Assembly: GCF_014489635.1 (NCBI RefSeq)
Contig: NZ_CP060828.1
Span: forward strand, 8,916,001 to 8,980,000
Source: Streptomyces roseirectus
GTDB taxonomy: Bacteria; Actinomycetota; Actinomycetes; Streptomycetales; Streptomycetaceae
Length of the DNA: 64,000 nt
Direction of reading: 5' to 3'
Below the pieces are notes generated by a model. The model was not told where the DNA came from, made no database searches, and worked only from the letters and a program-made list of their open reading frames with translations. This document shows, one piece after another, positions 57,258 to 64,000 of the stretch (positions are counted from its first letter, which is position 1; each line of letters begins with the position of its first letter). A program made the position numbers and the translations under genes.

Positions 57258-58154
57258 TCAGCAGGGGATGACGGCGTGCATGACGGGGCGCCACACGTCG
57301 AGGAAGTGGCCCAGGGGCGGTTGGACCGGCCGGTGCAGCACGTCCTGTCCCGCGGCCGGGACACCGGCCGCGAGCAGCATGAAGTGCTTGCTCACCGCGC
57401 GGGTGAAGGGGCCGACGGGGGTGCGGTCCAGTTCAGCGGCCAGGGCGGGCAGCCGGTCGGTGACGCGCGCGGCCTCGAACGCGACGAGGTCGGCCATGGG
57501 CGGTGTCCACCGCTTCGCCTTGACGTCCTCGGGGCGCACCCCGAACCGGTCGAGATCCTCCAGCGGGAGGTACAGGCGGCCGTCGTCGAGGTCCTGCGAC
57601 AGGTCGCACAGTACGTCGGCCAGCTGGCACAGTTCGGTGAACTCGCGCACCAGCGGCCGCACTTCGGAGAGTTCGGTACCGGCCATGGCCCACATGACGC
57701 CGTAGAACGTGCCGGCGCCGACCTGCACGGACCACCGGCACAGTTCCGCGTACGTGGCGAAGTCACGGAAGTCGACGTCGCGCCGCATCCCGGTGAACAT
57801 GTCCTCGATCAGGGACAGCGGCATGCCCAAGGTCCGGTAGGTGTGCGCGGTCGCGTGCAGGACGGGATCGTGGGAGCCCTCGGCGCCGAATGCGGCCCAG
57901 GTGGCCTCCGTGAACTCGGCGAGCCGACGCCGGCGGTCCTCCGCCGGCCCGGTGTCCGCACAGGCGTCGGCACGGTACCCATGCGCCGTCAGCGCCGCCA
58001 CATGAGGCCGTGCCGCTGCGGGCGTGATGCGCAGCGCGGCCCAGCCGGCGCGCCCTCCGTCCAGACCGGATGCCTCTCGCGCGCACACCATGTAGCAGTG
58101 CCGAAGGACGGGATCGGTGATTCCCGCCGCGTCCAGCCATCGCCTCACCAGCAT
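57258..58154 (-). CDS. Squalene/phytoene synthase family protein
   Basis: 298-aa head-to-head prenyl transferase-like protein. The second aspartate-rich region is clear (QLADVLCDLSQDLDDGRLYLPLEDLDRFGV). The first is recognisable but unusual (SLIEDMFTGMRRDVDF, with acidic residues around a TGM segment). The VQVGAGTFYGVMWA helix follows in the family order. It should condense two prenyl diphosphates supplied by the adjacent polyprenyl synthetase. No desaturase, cyclase or hopanoid gene is nearby, so the end product (squalene-, phytoene- or other) is open. Confidence 0.85.
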   Translation of the reverse strand: MLVRRWLDAAGITDPVLRHCYMVCAREASGLDGGRAGWAALRITPAAARPHVAALTAHGYRADACADTGPAEDRRRRLAEFTEATWAAFGAEGSHDPVLHATAHTYRTLGMPLSLIEDMFTGMRRDVDFRDFATYAELCRWSVQVGAGTFYGVMWAMAGTELSEVRPLVREFTELCQLADVLCDLSQDLDDGRLYLPLEDLDRFGVRPEDVKAKRWTPPMADLVAFEAARVTDRLPALAAELDRTPVGPFTRAVSKHFMLLAAGVPAAGQDVLHRPVQPPLGHFLDVWRPVMHAVIPC

Positions 58155-58257
58155 CTGTGAACTCGTTTCCGCTCGACCGGCTCCCTTCCGGGGCCAGGGA
58201 TTTGCTGCGCGTGCGTTCCTGCCGGGGCTCTTGTGAGCCGTCGCGCCGGGGCGTCGC

Positions 58258-59103
58258 TCAGCGGGGTGTCGACATGGTCCGGGCCGCGGGGCGCGCGGTT
58301 CGTCGGTGCCTGGGCGGCCACGGCGGACGCCAGGGTCGCCGTGCGGTCAGGGCGTCTTTGGTGCGGCGGTGGAAGGCGAGCAGGCCCAGGAGCGCGGCGC
58401 CGGCGAACCACAGGATCTGGACGGCCAGATCGCCGGGCAGGGGCCGGTGGGTGAAGCCCGCGGCGGTGGCGGCCTGCATCGTGCCGTAGGTGGGCAGGAA
58501 CCGCACGGCCGCGCTCTTCGTGCCGCCGCCGGCCAGGGGACTTTGCAGGCCGACGTCGACGAGGCTGGTCATGACCAGGGCGAACATGCCCTCCACCTCC
58601 CGGCGCAGCAGGGAGCCGAAGACGACGCCGAGCGCGCCGTAGGTCATGGCTCCGCAGAACAGGGCCGCGGCGAGCTGCACAGGCTGGCGCGGGCTCCAGG
58701 CCGCGCAGATCACCGCGGTGGCGTAGACGGCGATGCTGCCGGAAGCCAGGGTCAACGACGTGGTCTTGGCCAGGACGAGATGGACGCGGGGGTAGCCGGC
58801 CATGGCCAGGCGGCGGTCGAAGCGTCCGCCGTTGAACGTGACGGCGAACATCATGAACCCGGTGATCAGGGTGACGGCGTTGAGGGCACCGGTGATCTGC
58901 GTGATCTGGTTGCCGGCCGGTGCCAGGAGCCGGCCGGTCGCGCGCAGCCTGAAGGTCACGTGCTGGCTGGGGATGACGGCGTGCGCCAGGCTGATCCAGG
59001 ACGGGATGAACAGGGCGACCAGGACCATCGCGAGCCTGTTGCGGGCGTGCTCGATCAGGTCGAAGCGGGCCGCTGTCACGTACAGACGCAGGTGCCGCTT
59101 CAC
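58258..59103 (-). CDS. ABC-2 type transporter permease
   Basis: 281-aa membrane protein with six predicted helices of the ABC-2 type (N-terminal RFDLIEHARNRLAMVLVALFIPSW, a central TLASGSIAVYATAVICAA helix, and GALGVVFGSLLRREVEGMFALVMTSLVDV). The C-terminal tail is Arg/Pro-rich. The GTG start overlaps the ATPase stop by 4 nt, so the two form one exporter. Its position directly upstream of two terpenoid genes suggests export of an isoprenoid or of something made with it; inference only. Confidence 0.85.
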   Translation of the reverse strand: MKRHLRLYVTAARFDLIEHARNRLAMVLVALFIPSWISLAHAVIPSQHVTFRLRATGRLLAPAGNQITQITGALNAVTLITGFMMFAVTFNGGRFDRRLAMAGYPRVHLVLAKTTSLTLASGSIAVYATAVICAAWSPRQPVQLAAALFCGAMTYGALGVVFGSLLRREVEGMFALVMTSLVDVGLQSPLAGGGTKSAAVRFLPTYGTMQAATAAGFTHRPLPGDLAVQILWFAGAALLGLLAFHRRTKDALTARRPWRPPWPPRHRRTARPAARTMSTPR

Positions 59104-59801
59104 GCCGGCACCCCCGTTACCGGGTGCAGAAGGCCGACCTCAAGTCGCCATAACTCGTCCAGGCGTTCGGCGTCGTAGGCCAGGTGCGAGACGACCAGCA
59201 CGGAGCGGCCCGCGTCCCGTAACCGTGCCGCCAAGTCCCAGAAACGCCGGTAGGTGTCCCAGTCGAAACCCTGGTAGGGCTCGTCCAGCAGCAGCACCTG
59301 AGGGTCATGCATCAACGCCAGCGTCAGGTTCAGTTTCTGACGGGTCCCTCCACTGAGCCGGCCGGCCCGCTCGTCGGCGTACTCCGTCAACCGCAGCACC
59401 TCCATGACCTCCTCCGCGTGCCGCAGATCCGACAGCCCCAGCGCCGCACGGAAGAACTGCAGGTGCTGCCGCACGGTCAGGGCGTCGTTGAGCACCACGT
59501 CCTGCGGGCAGTAGCCGAAACGGCCCTGATGACGGACCGTGCCCCCTAACGGGCGTAACTCACCGGACAGGATCTTCAACAGCGTCGACTTCCCCGCACC
59601 GTTCTCCCCGACGATCCCGGCCAGCACCCCGGGCCGCAGATCAAGGTCCAAGCCCCGCAGGACCTCCCGACGTCCGTACGCGTGACGCACATCCCGAACC
59701 TCCACTGCACCCCCAGGCCCGAAGACGGCGGCACGCTCCGACTGCTGACCACTCGCCTTCACCGCAAGGCTAGGCACCACGCACGCCCGAAGCCGGGGCA
59801 A
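59100..59801 (-). CDS. ABC transporter ATP-binding protein
   Basis: Up to 233-aa ATPase. Walker A GENGAGKST, Q-loop FGYCPQDVV, signature LSGGTRQKLNLTLAL and Walker B VLLLDEPYQGFD are complete, with switch His in VVSHLAYD. The listed start is TTG; a GTG at 59762 gives a shorter, equally plausible N-terminus, and neither has a strong Shine-Dalgarno. First gene of the four-gene terpenoid/transporter set, coupled by 4-nt overlap to the permease. Confidence 0.9.
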   Translation of the reverse strand: MPRLRACVVPSLAVKASGQQSERAAVFGPGGAVEVRDVRHAYGRREVLRGLDLDLRPGVLAGIVGENGAGKSTLLKILSGELRPLGGTVRHQGRFGYCPQDVVLNDALTVRQHLQFFRAALGLSDLRHAEEVMEVLRLTEYADERAGRLSGGTRQKLNLTLALMHDPQVLLLDEPYQGFDWDTYRRFWDLAARLRDAGRSVLVVSHLAYDAERLDELWRLEVGLLHPVTGVPA

Positions 59802-59852
59802 GATCGCCGATTAGCCCGTCCGAGTGAAGGCCGCGTCGTAAACCGCGCTCGG

Positions 59853-60383
59853 TCAGAACGGTCTCGTCTGGTTCGACATCACTCTTCTTGACAGCTCTTC
59901 GTTCAGAAGCAGTGACTCGACATTCCCCGGAATTTCCGTACCACCGTGCAGGGCGAGGGAATCCCAGTCGTCGGCGTCGGTGACTCCCCGGTAGTCGCAC
60001 ACGAGCGCGAGGGTGGGCGTCGACACCTCGGACACGGCCGCCACGACGGCGGATTCGAACGTCCGGGCCTCTTCGGCGGTCAAGCCGTCCAGCCAGAACG
60101 TCTGGACTTCGCAGCCGAACGGTTGGTACTCGTACGAGGCGACGACATTGGTGTCGGCCGAGAACCACCAATTGATGGTGACGGACGGAATCCTGAGTCT
60201 GATGACCAGATCAAGTACTTTGAAATCAAGGGGAACATCATCACCGTCGACGTTGATCACACTCATCGCCTTGGTGGTCGGGTGCGCCAGAGTGACGCCG
60301 TACCGACCGAAAACAGCCACCTGGTCGGAAAGCACCGACTCGGCGCCCCTCTCCCGGTACCAGCGAATGAATCCGTCTCCCAC
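59853..60383 (-). CDS. Conserved hypothetical protein
   Basis: 176-aa protein from a GTG preceded by GAGGT. It has no recognised motif; sequence features are an early FIRWYRERGAESVLSDQVAVFG helix, several beta-rich segments (SVTINWWFSADTNVVASYEY) and a late LTAEEARTFESAVVAAVSEV helix. No signal peptide or membrane segment is seen, so it is probably cytosolic. Base composition is slightly less GC-rich than its neighbours. Divergent from the protease gene with a 282-nt spacer that should hold both promoters. I do not recognise the family. Confidence 0.68.
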   Translation of the reverse strand: MGDGFIRWYRERGAESVLSDQVAVFGRYGVTLAHPTTKAMSVINVDGDDVPLDFKVLDLVIRLRIPSVTINWWFSADTNVVASYEYQPFGCEVQTFWLDGLTAEEARTFESAVVAAVSEVSTPTLALVCDYRGVTDADDWDSLALHGGTEIPGNVESLLLNEELSRRVMSNQTRPF

Positions 60384-60665
60384 GTTTACCTCTTCGGTAG
60401 ATTGCCGCCGTGGCGAAGCAGCCTCCGACCGTACCTCTTCGGCTGCGTCTTGTCCCAGGTGAAAGGGGCGAGCGTCCAGGGTCTCGGGGTACAGCTTTGG
60501 GGCATGGGTGACGGCACATCCACGGCCCCCCATACTGCTGACTGAATGTCAGCTCGCGACGATTTACCGCTTTCTTGGCGCGAGTTGACCGGAATCGAAG
60601 GTTGGGTGGATAGCGTCGCGGTGTTTGTCGTTCGGTGTGGTCCTTGAGATGAGAAGACGGTCCTC

Positions 60666-62465
60666 TTGCGTTTCAGACATGGATGGCTGTCGGTTGTGGT
60701 GCTCGGGCTGAGTGCGGGCACGCTGGGCGCCGGTCCGGCATCCGCCGCCTCAGGACCGAGCCTGCGTGAGGAGGAGCGGTACTGGACGGCGGACCGCATG
60801 GTTGACGCCGTTCCCGCGGAAGCCGCGCCGCATGCCGTTCCGTACACCCTCGACGGCAAGACCGCCGTCCGGACGCCCCCGGCCGGTACCCCCGACCCCG
60901 AGCACTTCGCGGGGCACCCGACGGTCGGGACGTTCTTCTTCGACAGCAGACCGCTGGGCGGCAGGAGCACGTTCTGCACGGGGGGCGTAGTCCACACGGC
61001 GGCCAAGGACATCGTCCTGACGGCCGGTCACTGTGCGCTCGGCATGGTGAAGGCCACGCACCGGATCTTCGTGCCGAAGTACGTCAGCGGTAAGCCGGCG
61101 ACCGCGCAGCCTTACGGGGTCTTCCCGGTGACGCGGCTGTACATCGACCCCCGGTACGAGGCGAACACCAAGAAGCCCGTCTCCGACCTCGATCTGGCGT
61201 TCGCGCAGGCGGGTCCCGACGGCCGGGGCAGGAAGATGGAGGACGTCACGGGGGCGCTGACGTTCACCCCGTCCACCGGATACACGCGCAAGGTCACCGT
61301 CCTCGGCTATCCCAGCGCCGACAGCGTCAACCCGCAGCACGCTCCCATCCGTTGCCCCGTCGTCACCACACGGCTCGCGGGGTTCGCCCAGCTGAGCATG
61401 GCCTGCACCGGCTTCTACGGCGGCGTTTCCGGCGGACCCTGGATCGAGAACTACGACCCCGCTCACGGAACCGGCAAGGTCATCGGCATCACCGGCGGCT
61501 ACAACGGCGGCGGCAACGACACCGACGACCACTGGGTGAGCTACGCCCCGCTCTTCGGCAAGGACGCCAAGGCCCTCTTCGACGACGCCGCCGCCCACCG
61601 TGCGGTGAGCCCGAGGCCGCCGTACCAGCCGCCGACGTCCACCCCGCAGCCGCTCGTCTTCACCCGCGCCACCTGGAAGCACGCGGTGGGGATGACGGCG
61701 GGCTACTACACGGGCGGCTCCCGCCACATGGACCTGATCGTGCGCTGGGACGACGGTGAGGTCACCCTCTACCAGGGCGGCAACGACCCCGCGCACCCCT
61801 TCGTCGCCGAGTCCCGGCTCGCGGCGAGCAAGAGCATCTGGACCAAGGCCGTCTCCATGACGACCGTCAACACCGGCGGGACGACGGACGGACTGGCCGT
61901 GCGCTGGACCGACGGCGAGATGACTCTCTACCCCGGCGTCGACACCAAGGGCTTCCACGACGAGCGCCAACTCGCCCCACCTGGCACCGCTTTGTGGCGT
62001 GACAACGCCCGCCTGATGACCGGCGGACGCTTCACACCCGACGGCAACCGCGACGACCTCCTCGTCACCTTCAAGGACGGCCACGTCTCCCTCTTCACCG
62101 CCCTCACCGCGAACGGCCTGCGCAAGCAGACACCGATCACCCCCACCAACACCGTCTGGCCCCACGCCGGCCAGCTGACCACCGGCTCCTTCACCGGCGG
62201 TCCCACGGATGACGTCCTCGTCCGCTGGAGCGACGGCGAAACCACCCTCTACCCCGCCCTCACCGCCGGCAGCCTGCCTCCCGAAACCCAGCTCCGCCCC
62301 GCCAACTCCCCCTGGAAGGACGCCGCTGTCGTCACGGCGGGCGCCTTCACCGCCGACACCAGCGCCGACGACGTCCTCGTCCGCTGGAGCGACGGCCGGC
62401 TCAGCCTGTTCACGGACGTCGACGGCAACGGCCTTCACACCGAGACACCCCTCACCGCGAAGTGA
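60666..62465 (+). CDS. Secreted trypsin-like serine protease with five C-terminal repeats
   Basis: 599-aa exported protein starting at TTG (no in-frame ATG fits). Signal peptide to about residue 27 (cleavage in PASA-ASG). The peptidase domain (~75-325) has the triad His122 (LTAGHC), Asp174 or Asp176 (SDLDLAFA) and Ser255 (GGVSGGPW), with Cys104/Cys123 placed for a disulfide. Residues ~333-599 contain five repeats of about 52 residues. Each starts near a Trp and includes a DDVLVRWSDGxxxLY-type strand motif, resembling propeller repeats of secreted Streptomyces proteins. The repeats may bind the substrate or the cell surface. The stop is in a terminator hairpin. Confidence 0.9.
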   Translation: MRFRHGWLSVVVLGLSAGTLGAGPASAASGPSLREEERYWTADRMVDAVPAEAAPHAVPYTLDGKTAVRTPPAGTPDPEHFAGHPTVGTFFFDSRPLGGRSTFCTGGVVHTAAKDIVLTAGHCALGMVKATHRIFVPKYVSGKPATAQPYGVFPVTRLYIDPRYEANTKKPVSDLDLAFAQAGPDGRGRKMEDVTGALTFTPSTGYTRKVTVLGYPSADSVNPQHAPIRCPVVTTRLAGFAQLSMACTGFYGGVSGGPWIENYDPAHGTGKVIGITGGYNGGGNDTDDHWVSYAPLFGKDAKALFDDAAAHRAVSPRPPYQPPTSTPQPLVFTRATWKHAVGMTAGYYTGGSRHMDLIVRWDDGEVTLYQGGNDPAHPFVAESRLAASKSIWTKAVSMTTVNTGGTTDGLAVRWTDGEMTLYPGVDTKGFHDERQLAPPGTALWRDNARLMTGGRFTPDGNRDDLLVTFKDGHVSLFTALTANGLRKQTPITPTNTVWPHAGQLTTGSFTGGPTDDVLVRWSDGETTLYPALTAGSLPPETQLRPANSPWKDAAVVTAGAFTADTSADDVLVRWSDGRLSLFTDVDGNGLHTETPLTAK

Positions 62466-62471
62466 GGGGTG
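62446..62471. terminator. Hairpin spanning the protease stop codon
   Basis: Perfect 10-bp inverted repeat (62446-62455 with 62462-62471) with a 6-nt loop. The TGA of the protease gene lies in the second arm. Likely bidirectional, since decayed genes converge from the other side. Confidence 0.65.
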
Positions 62472-62492
62472 AGCACGTTGGGTTGAAGCGCG

Positions 62493-62840
62493 TCACACGG
62501 GAGCGGGGACCCGGGGCAGGCGGAGTCGGAAGCAGGCGCCGAGGGTCTGGGGGTGAGGGTGAGGGTGCCCTGGTTGCGGTGGGCCAGGTCGCGGGCGATG
62601 GCGAGGCCGAGGCCGGTGCCGCCGTCTTCGCGGGAGCGGGCGTCGTCGAGGCGGACGGCGTTGTCGAGGAGGTTGCGCAGGAGGCGTTCGTGTTCGTCGG
62701 GCGCAGACCTTGTAGCCGTTGAGGCCGGGCAGCATCAGGTCCAGGACGACGAGGGAGTAATCGCCGGTCCGGGCCGTCCACAGATCCTGGCGTCCGTCAT
62801 GGGCGAGGTCCACCTCGTCTTCGACCACGAGAATGCGCAT
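62493..62840 (-). pseudogene. Chimeric two-component remnant: response regulator start joined to kinase end
   Basis: The reverse strand opens with MRILVVEDEVDLA, the start of an OmpR-type receiver, then DGRQDLWTARTGDYSLVVLDLMLPGLNGYKVC (about 15-20 residues missing after DLA). Near 62698-62705 it changes frame into kinase sequence: DEHERLLRNLLDNA (N box), directly VRLDDARSREDGGTGLGLAIARDLAHR (G2 box). The ATP-binding middle (~40 residues) is lost, and a further shift leads to GACFRLRLPRVPAPV and a stop. A deletion has therefore removed the regulator's C-terminus and most of the kinase, and other small losses followed. Confidence 0.8.
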
Positions 62841-62896
62841 GCGGTGCAGCCTCGCACAGCCCCGGACCGCCTCCCTGACCGTCCGGTCAGGTTGGA

Positions 62897-63660
62897 TCAG
62901 CGGCCGGTCAACGAGGTCCGGGCACGCCCGGGGGGTTCCGCCGCCGCGACCGGGGTGGTTTCCGCCGCCGTCCCCGCCCGCCGGCACGCGCCGGGCCCGG
63001 CGAAAGCCGTGGTCGTCGTCGCGCCCCTGGCGCTGACCGTCGCGGTGAGTTCCGGGGCCCAGCCGTCGAGCTCCCGCGCGATGCGCGCGGTCGCGGCGGA
63101 GGGGGCGGAGAAGTCGACGGTGGCGAACCAGTCCTCCGGTCTGGACAGTGCGACGTAGGCGTGCAGCGTGGCACCGTTCTCCCGGTGAGCGGAGATCTCC
63201 TTGCCCGGCGAGGGCGCGAGCATCGACCCGTCGCCGACCACGCGTGACGCGCCGGCGTGCCGGGTGTCGGCGTCGAACAGGTACGTCTCGACGAACGAGG
63301 TGCCGGTGTACTCGGGTGTGGCGTCGGAGAGCTGGGGACGCACCCGTGACCAGGAGCCGTCCGCGCCGACCAGCAGACTTGTCACGGCGGCGGTGCCGTC
63401 GGCGAACCGGACCTCATGCGGCCCTCGCCGAGGGCACGGGTGCCGATCACCTTGTGCCCCCATCGGAGGGTGCCGTCGTGTTCGACGAGCCGCATCGCCT
63501 GGCGGCCTTCGAGGACGATCGCGCGGAACTCGTCCATGAGACCGGCGGACTCGAGGGCGAGCTGCCCGTTGTGGTCGTGGATGTCGAGCATCCCGCCCTG
63601 CGCGGGTGCGGCCGGGGAGGAGCCGGCCTCGTAGACCGTGACCGGGATCAGGACCCCGAG
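62897..63660 (-). pseudogene. Decayed FAD-dependent (TetX-like) monooxygenase
   Basis: Pieces of an aromatic hydroxylase-type flavoprotein in two frames. VTVYEAGSSPAAPAQGG and MLDIHDHNGQLALESAGLMDEF, then WGHKVIGTRALGEG, occur in one frame to 63382. VRFADGTAAVTSLLVGADGSWSRVR (the GADG FAD motif) onward is in the other. The N-terminal GxGxxG FAD loop is absent, about 40 residues are missing between QAMRLV and DGTLRWGHKV, and the C-terminal third containing the second FAD motif (GDAAH) is not found. It cannot be active. Confidence 0.78.
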
Positions 63661-64000
63661 TGATCTCCGGCGGCCGTCGCCGAGACGGTGTCAGGACCCG
63701 CTTACAGACCGTCGACATCGGACCGACCCTCCCCGACGGACGACCGCCAGCCGGCCGACAGCGTGTCACGCCGCTTCTCCTCTTATCGCTCTCTCTGCCT
63801 ATTGCTCCTCCTCGGTGGGTCCGTCGCACGGGTCGCGTGTGCGCGCCGACCGTCATGAGGTCCCGGCCTAGGCTCCGCTCCGCGCTCGTCGTCTTCGCCT
63901 CGATGACACCCCCCGACAGCGCCGGAGCAGGCCAGGCAGCAGGGCCCGGCGGGCTTCGGACGAGCTGTCAGTACCGAGAATCCCCCCCCGTGACGGAGTT
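63661..64000. other. No recognisable gene
   Basis: Open frames here lack starts, family motifs or normal codon use. The stretch probably held the 5' end of the decayed monooxygenase and its promoter. I see nothing definite. Confidence 0.4.

Overview
The window is high-GC, densely packed DNA typical of Streptomyces or a close actinomycete: many GTG and a few TTG starts, many 4-nt ATGA/GTGA overlaps, Tat-type lipoprotein signals, and families such as MoxR/DUF58/DUF4129, DUF574 and secreted trypsin-like proteases. I see no rRNA, tRNA, CRISPR array, transposase or phage gene.

Layout. 1-9.7 kb is general chromosome: a 5'-truncated carboxylesterase, a quinone-type reductase, a convergent AraC regulator, a MmcQ/YjbR protein, rarA, and a five-gene MoxR-DUF58-DUF4129 operon. 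9.7-45.8 kb is a metallophore island that closely resembles the coelibactin (predicted zincophore) locus of S. coelicolor. It starts with a decayed DUF574 methyltransferase and a Zur-like regulator. Next come an SBP_bac_5 uptake operon (lipoprotein, permease, and one 816-aa permease-ATPase-ATPase fusion), a TetR regulator, an MFS exporter, a methyltransferase and a YbtP/YbtQ-like ABC pair. These forward genes stop at a 20-bp perfect hairpin, where they meet a reverse operon head-on. The reverse operon encodes two large NRPSs, a saccharopine-dehydrogenase-like protein, a thiazolinyl imide reductase, a cytochrome P450, a type II thioesterase and an O-methyltransferase. A divergent operon (salicylate-AMP ligase and salicylate synthase) makes and loads the starter.

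The NRPS line reads ArCP-Cy-A(E/MT-like)-PCP-Cy-A-PCP-Cy-PCP, then docking-Cy-A(MT)-PCP-TE. This predicts a salicyl-capped chain with up to four azoline rings, one methylated and one reduced. Three 15-bp motifs of one pattern (TGnAnATGnTnnTCr) lie in front of zur, the uptake operon and the NRPS/ligase divergent promoter, which suggests zinc control by Zur. A second, 17-bp shared motif containing a GTATAC-N3-GTATAC palindrome precedes both the uptake operon and the MFS gene, probably for the TetR protein.

45.8-48.05 kb is a graveyard of small decayed genes: a secreted protein, a histidine kinase remnant, a NarL-type response regulator and two peptidoglycan-binding-type proteins. 48.07-56.13 kb is a complete four-gene Wadjet (JetABCD) anti-plasmid operon of the DUF2397/DUF2398/SMC/DUF2399 kind. 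56.26-59.8 kb is a small terpenoid set: polyprenyl synthetase, squalene/phytoene-synthase-like protein and an ABC-2 transporter. 59.85-62.5 kb holds a conserved hypothetical gene and a secreted trypsin-like protease with five C-terminal repeats. The last 1.5 kb holds a chimeric two-component remnant and a decayed FAD monooxygenase.

The decayed genes share a pattern: family motifs remain, but blocks of roughly 15-50 residues are missing and frames shift, while the metallophore, Wadjet and terpenoid genes look intact. All functional calls come from reading motifs by eye; no database search was run.
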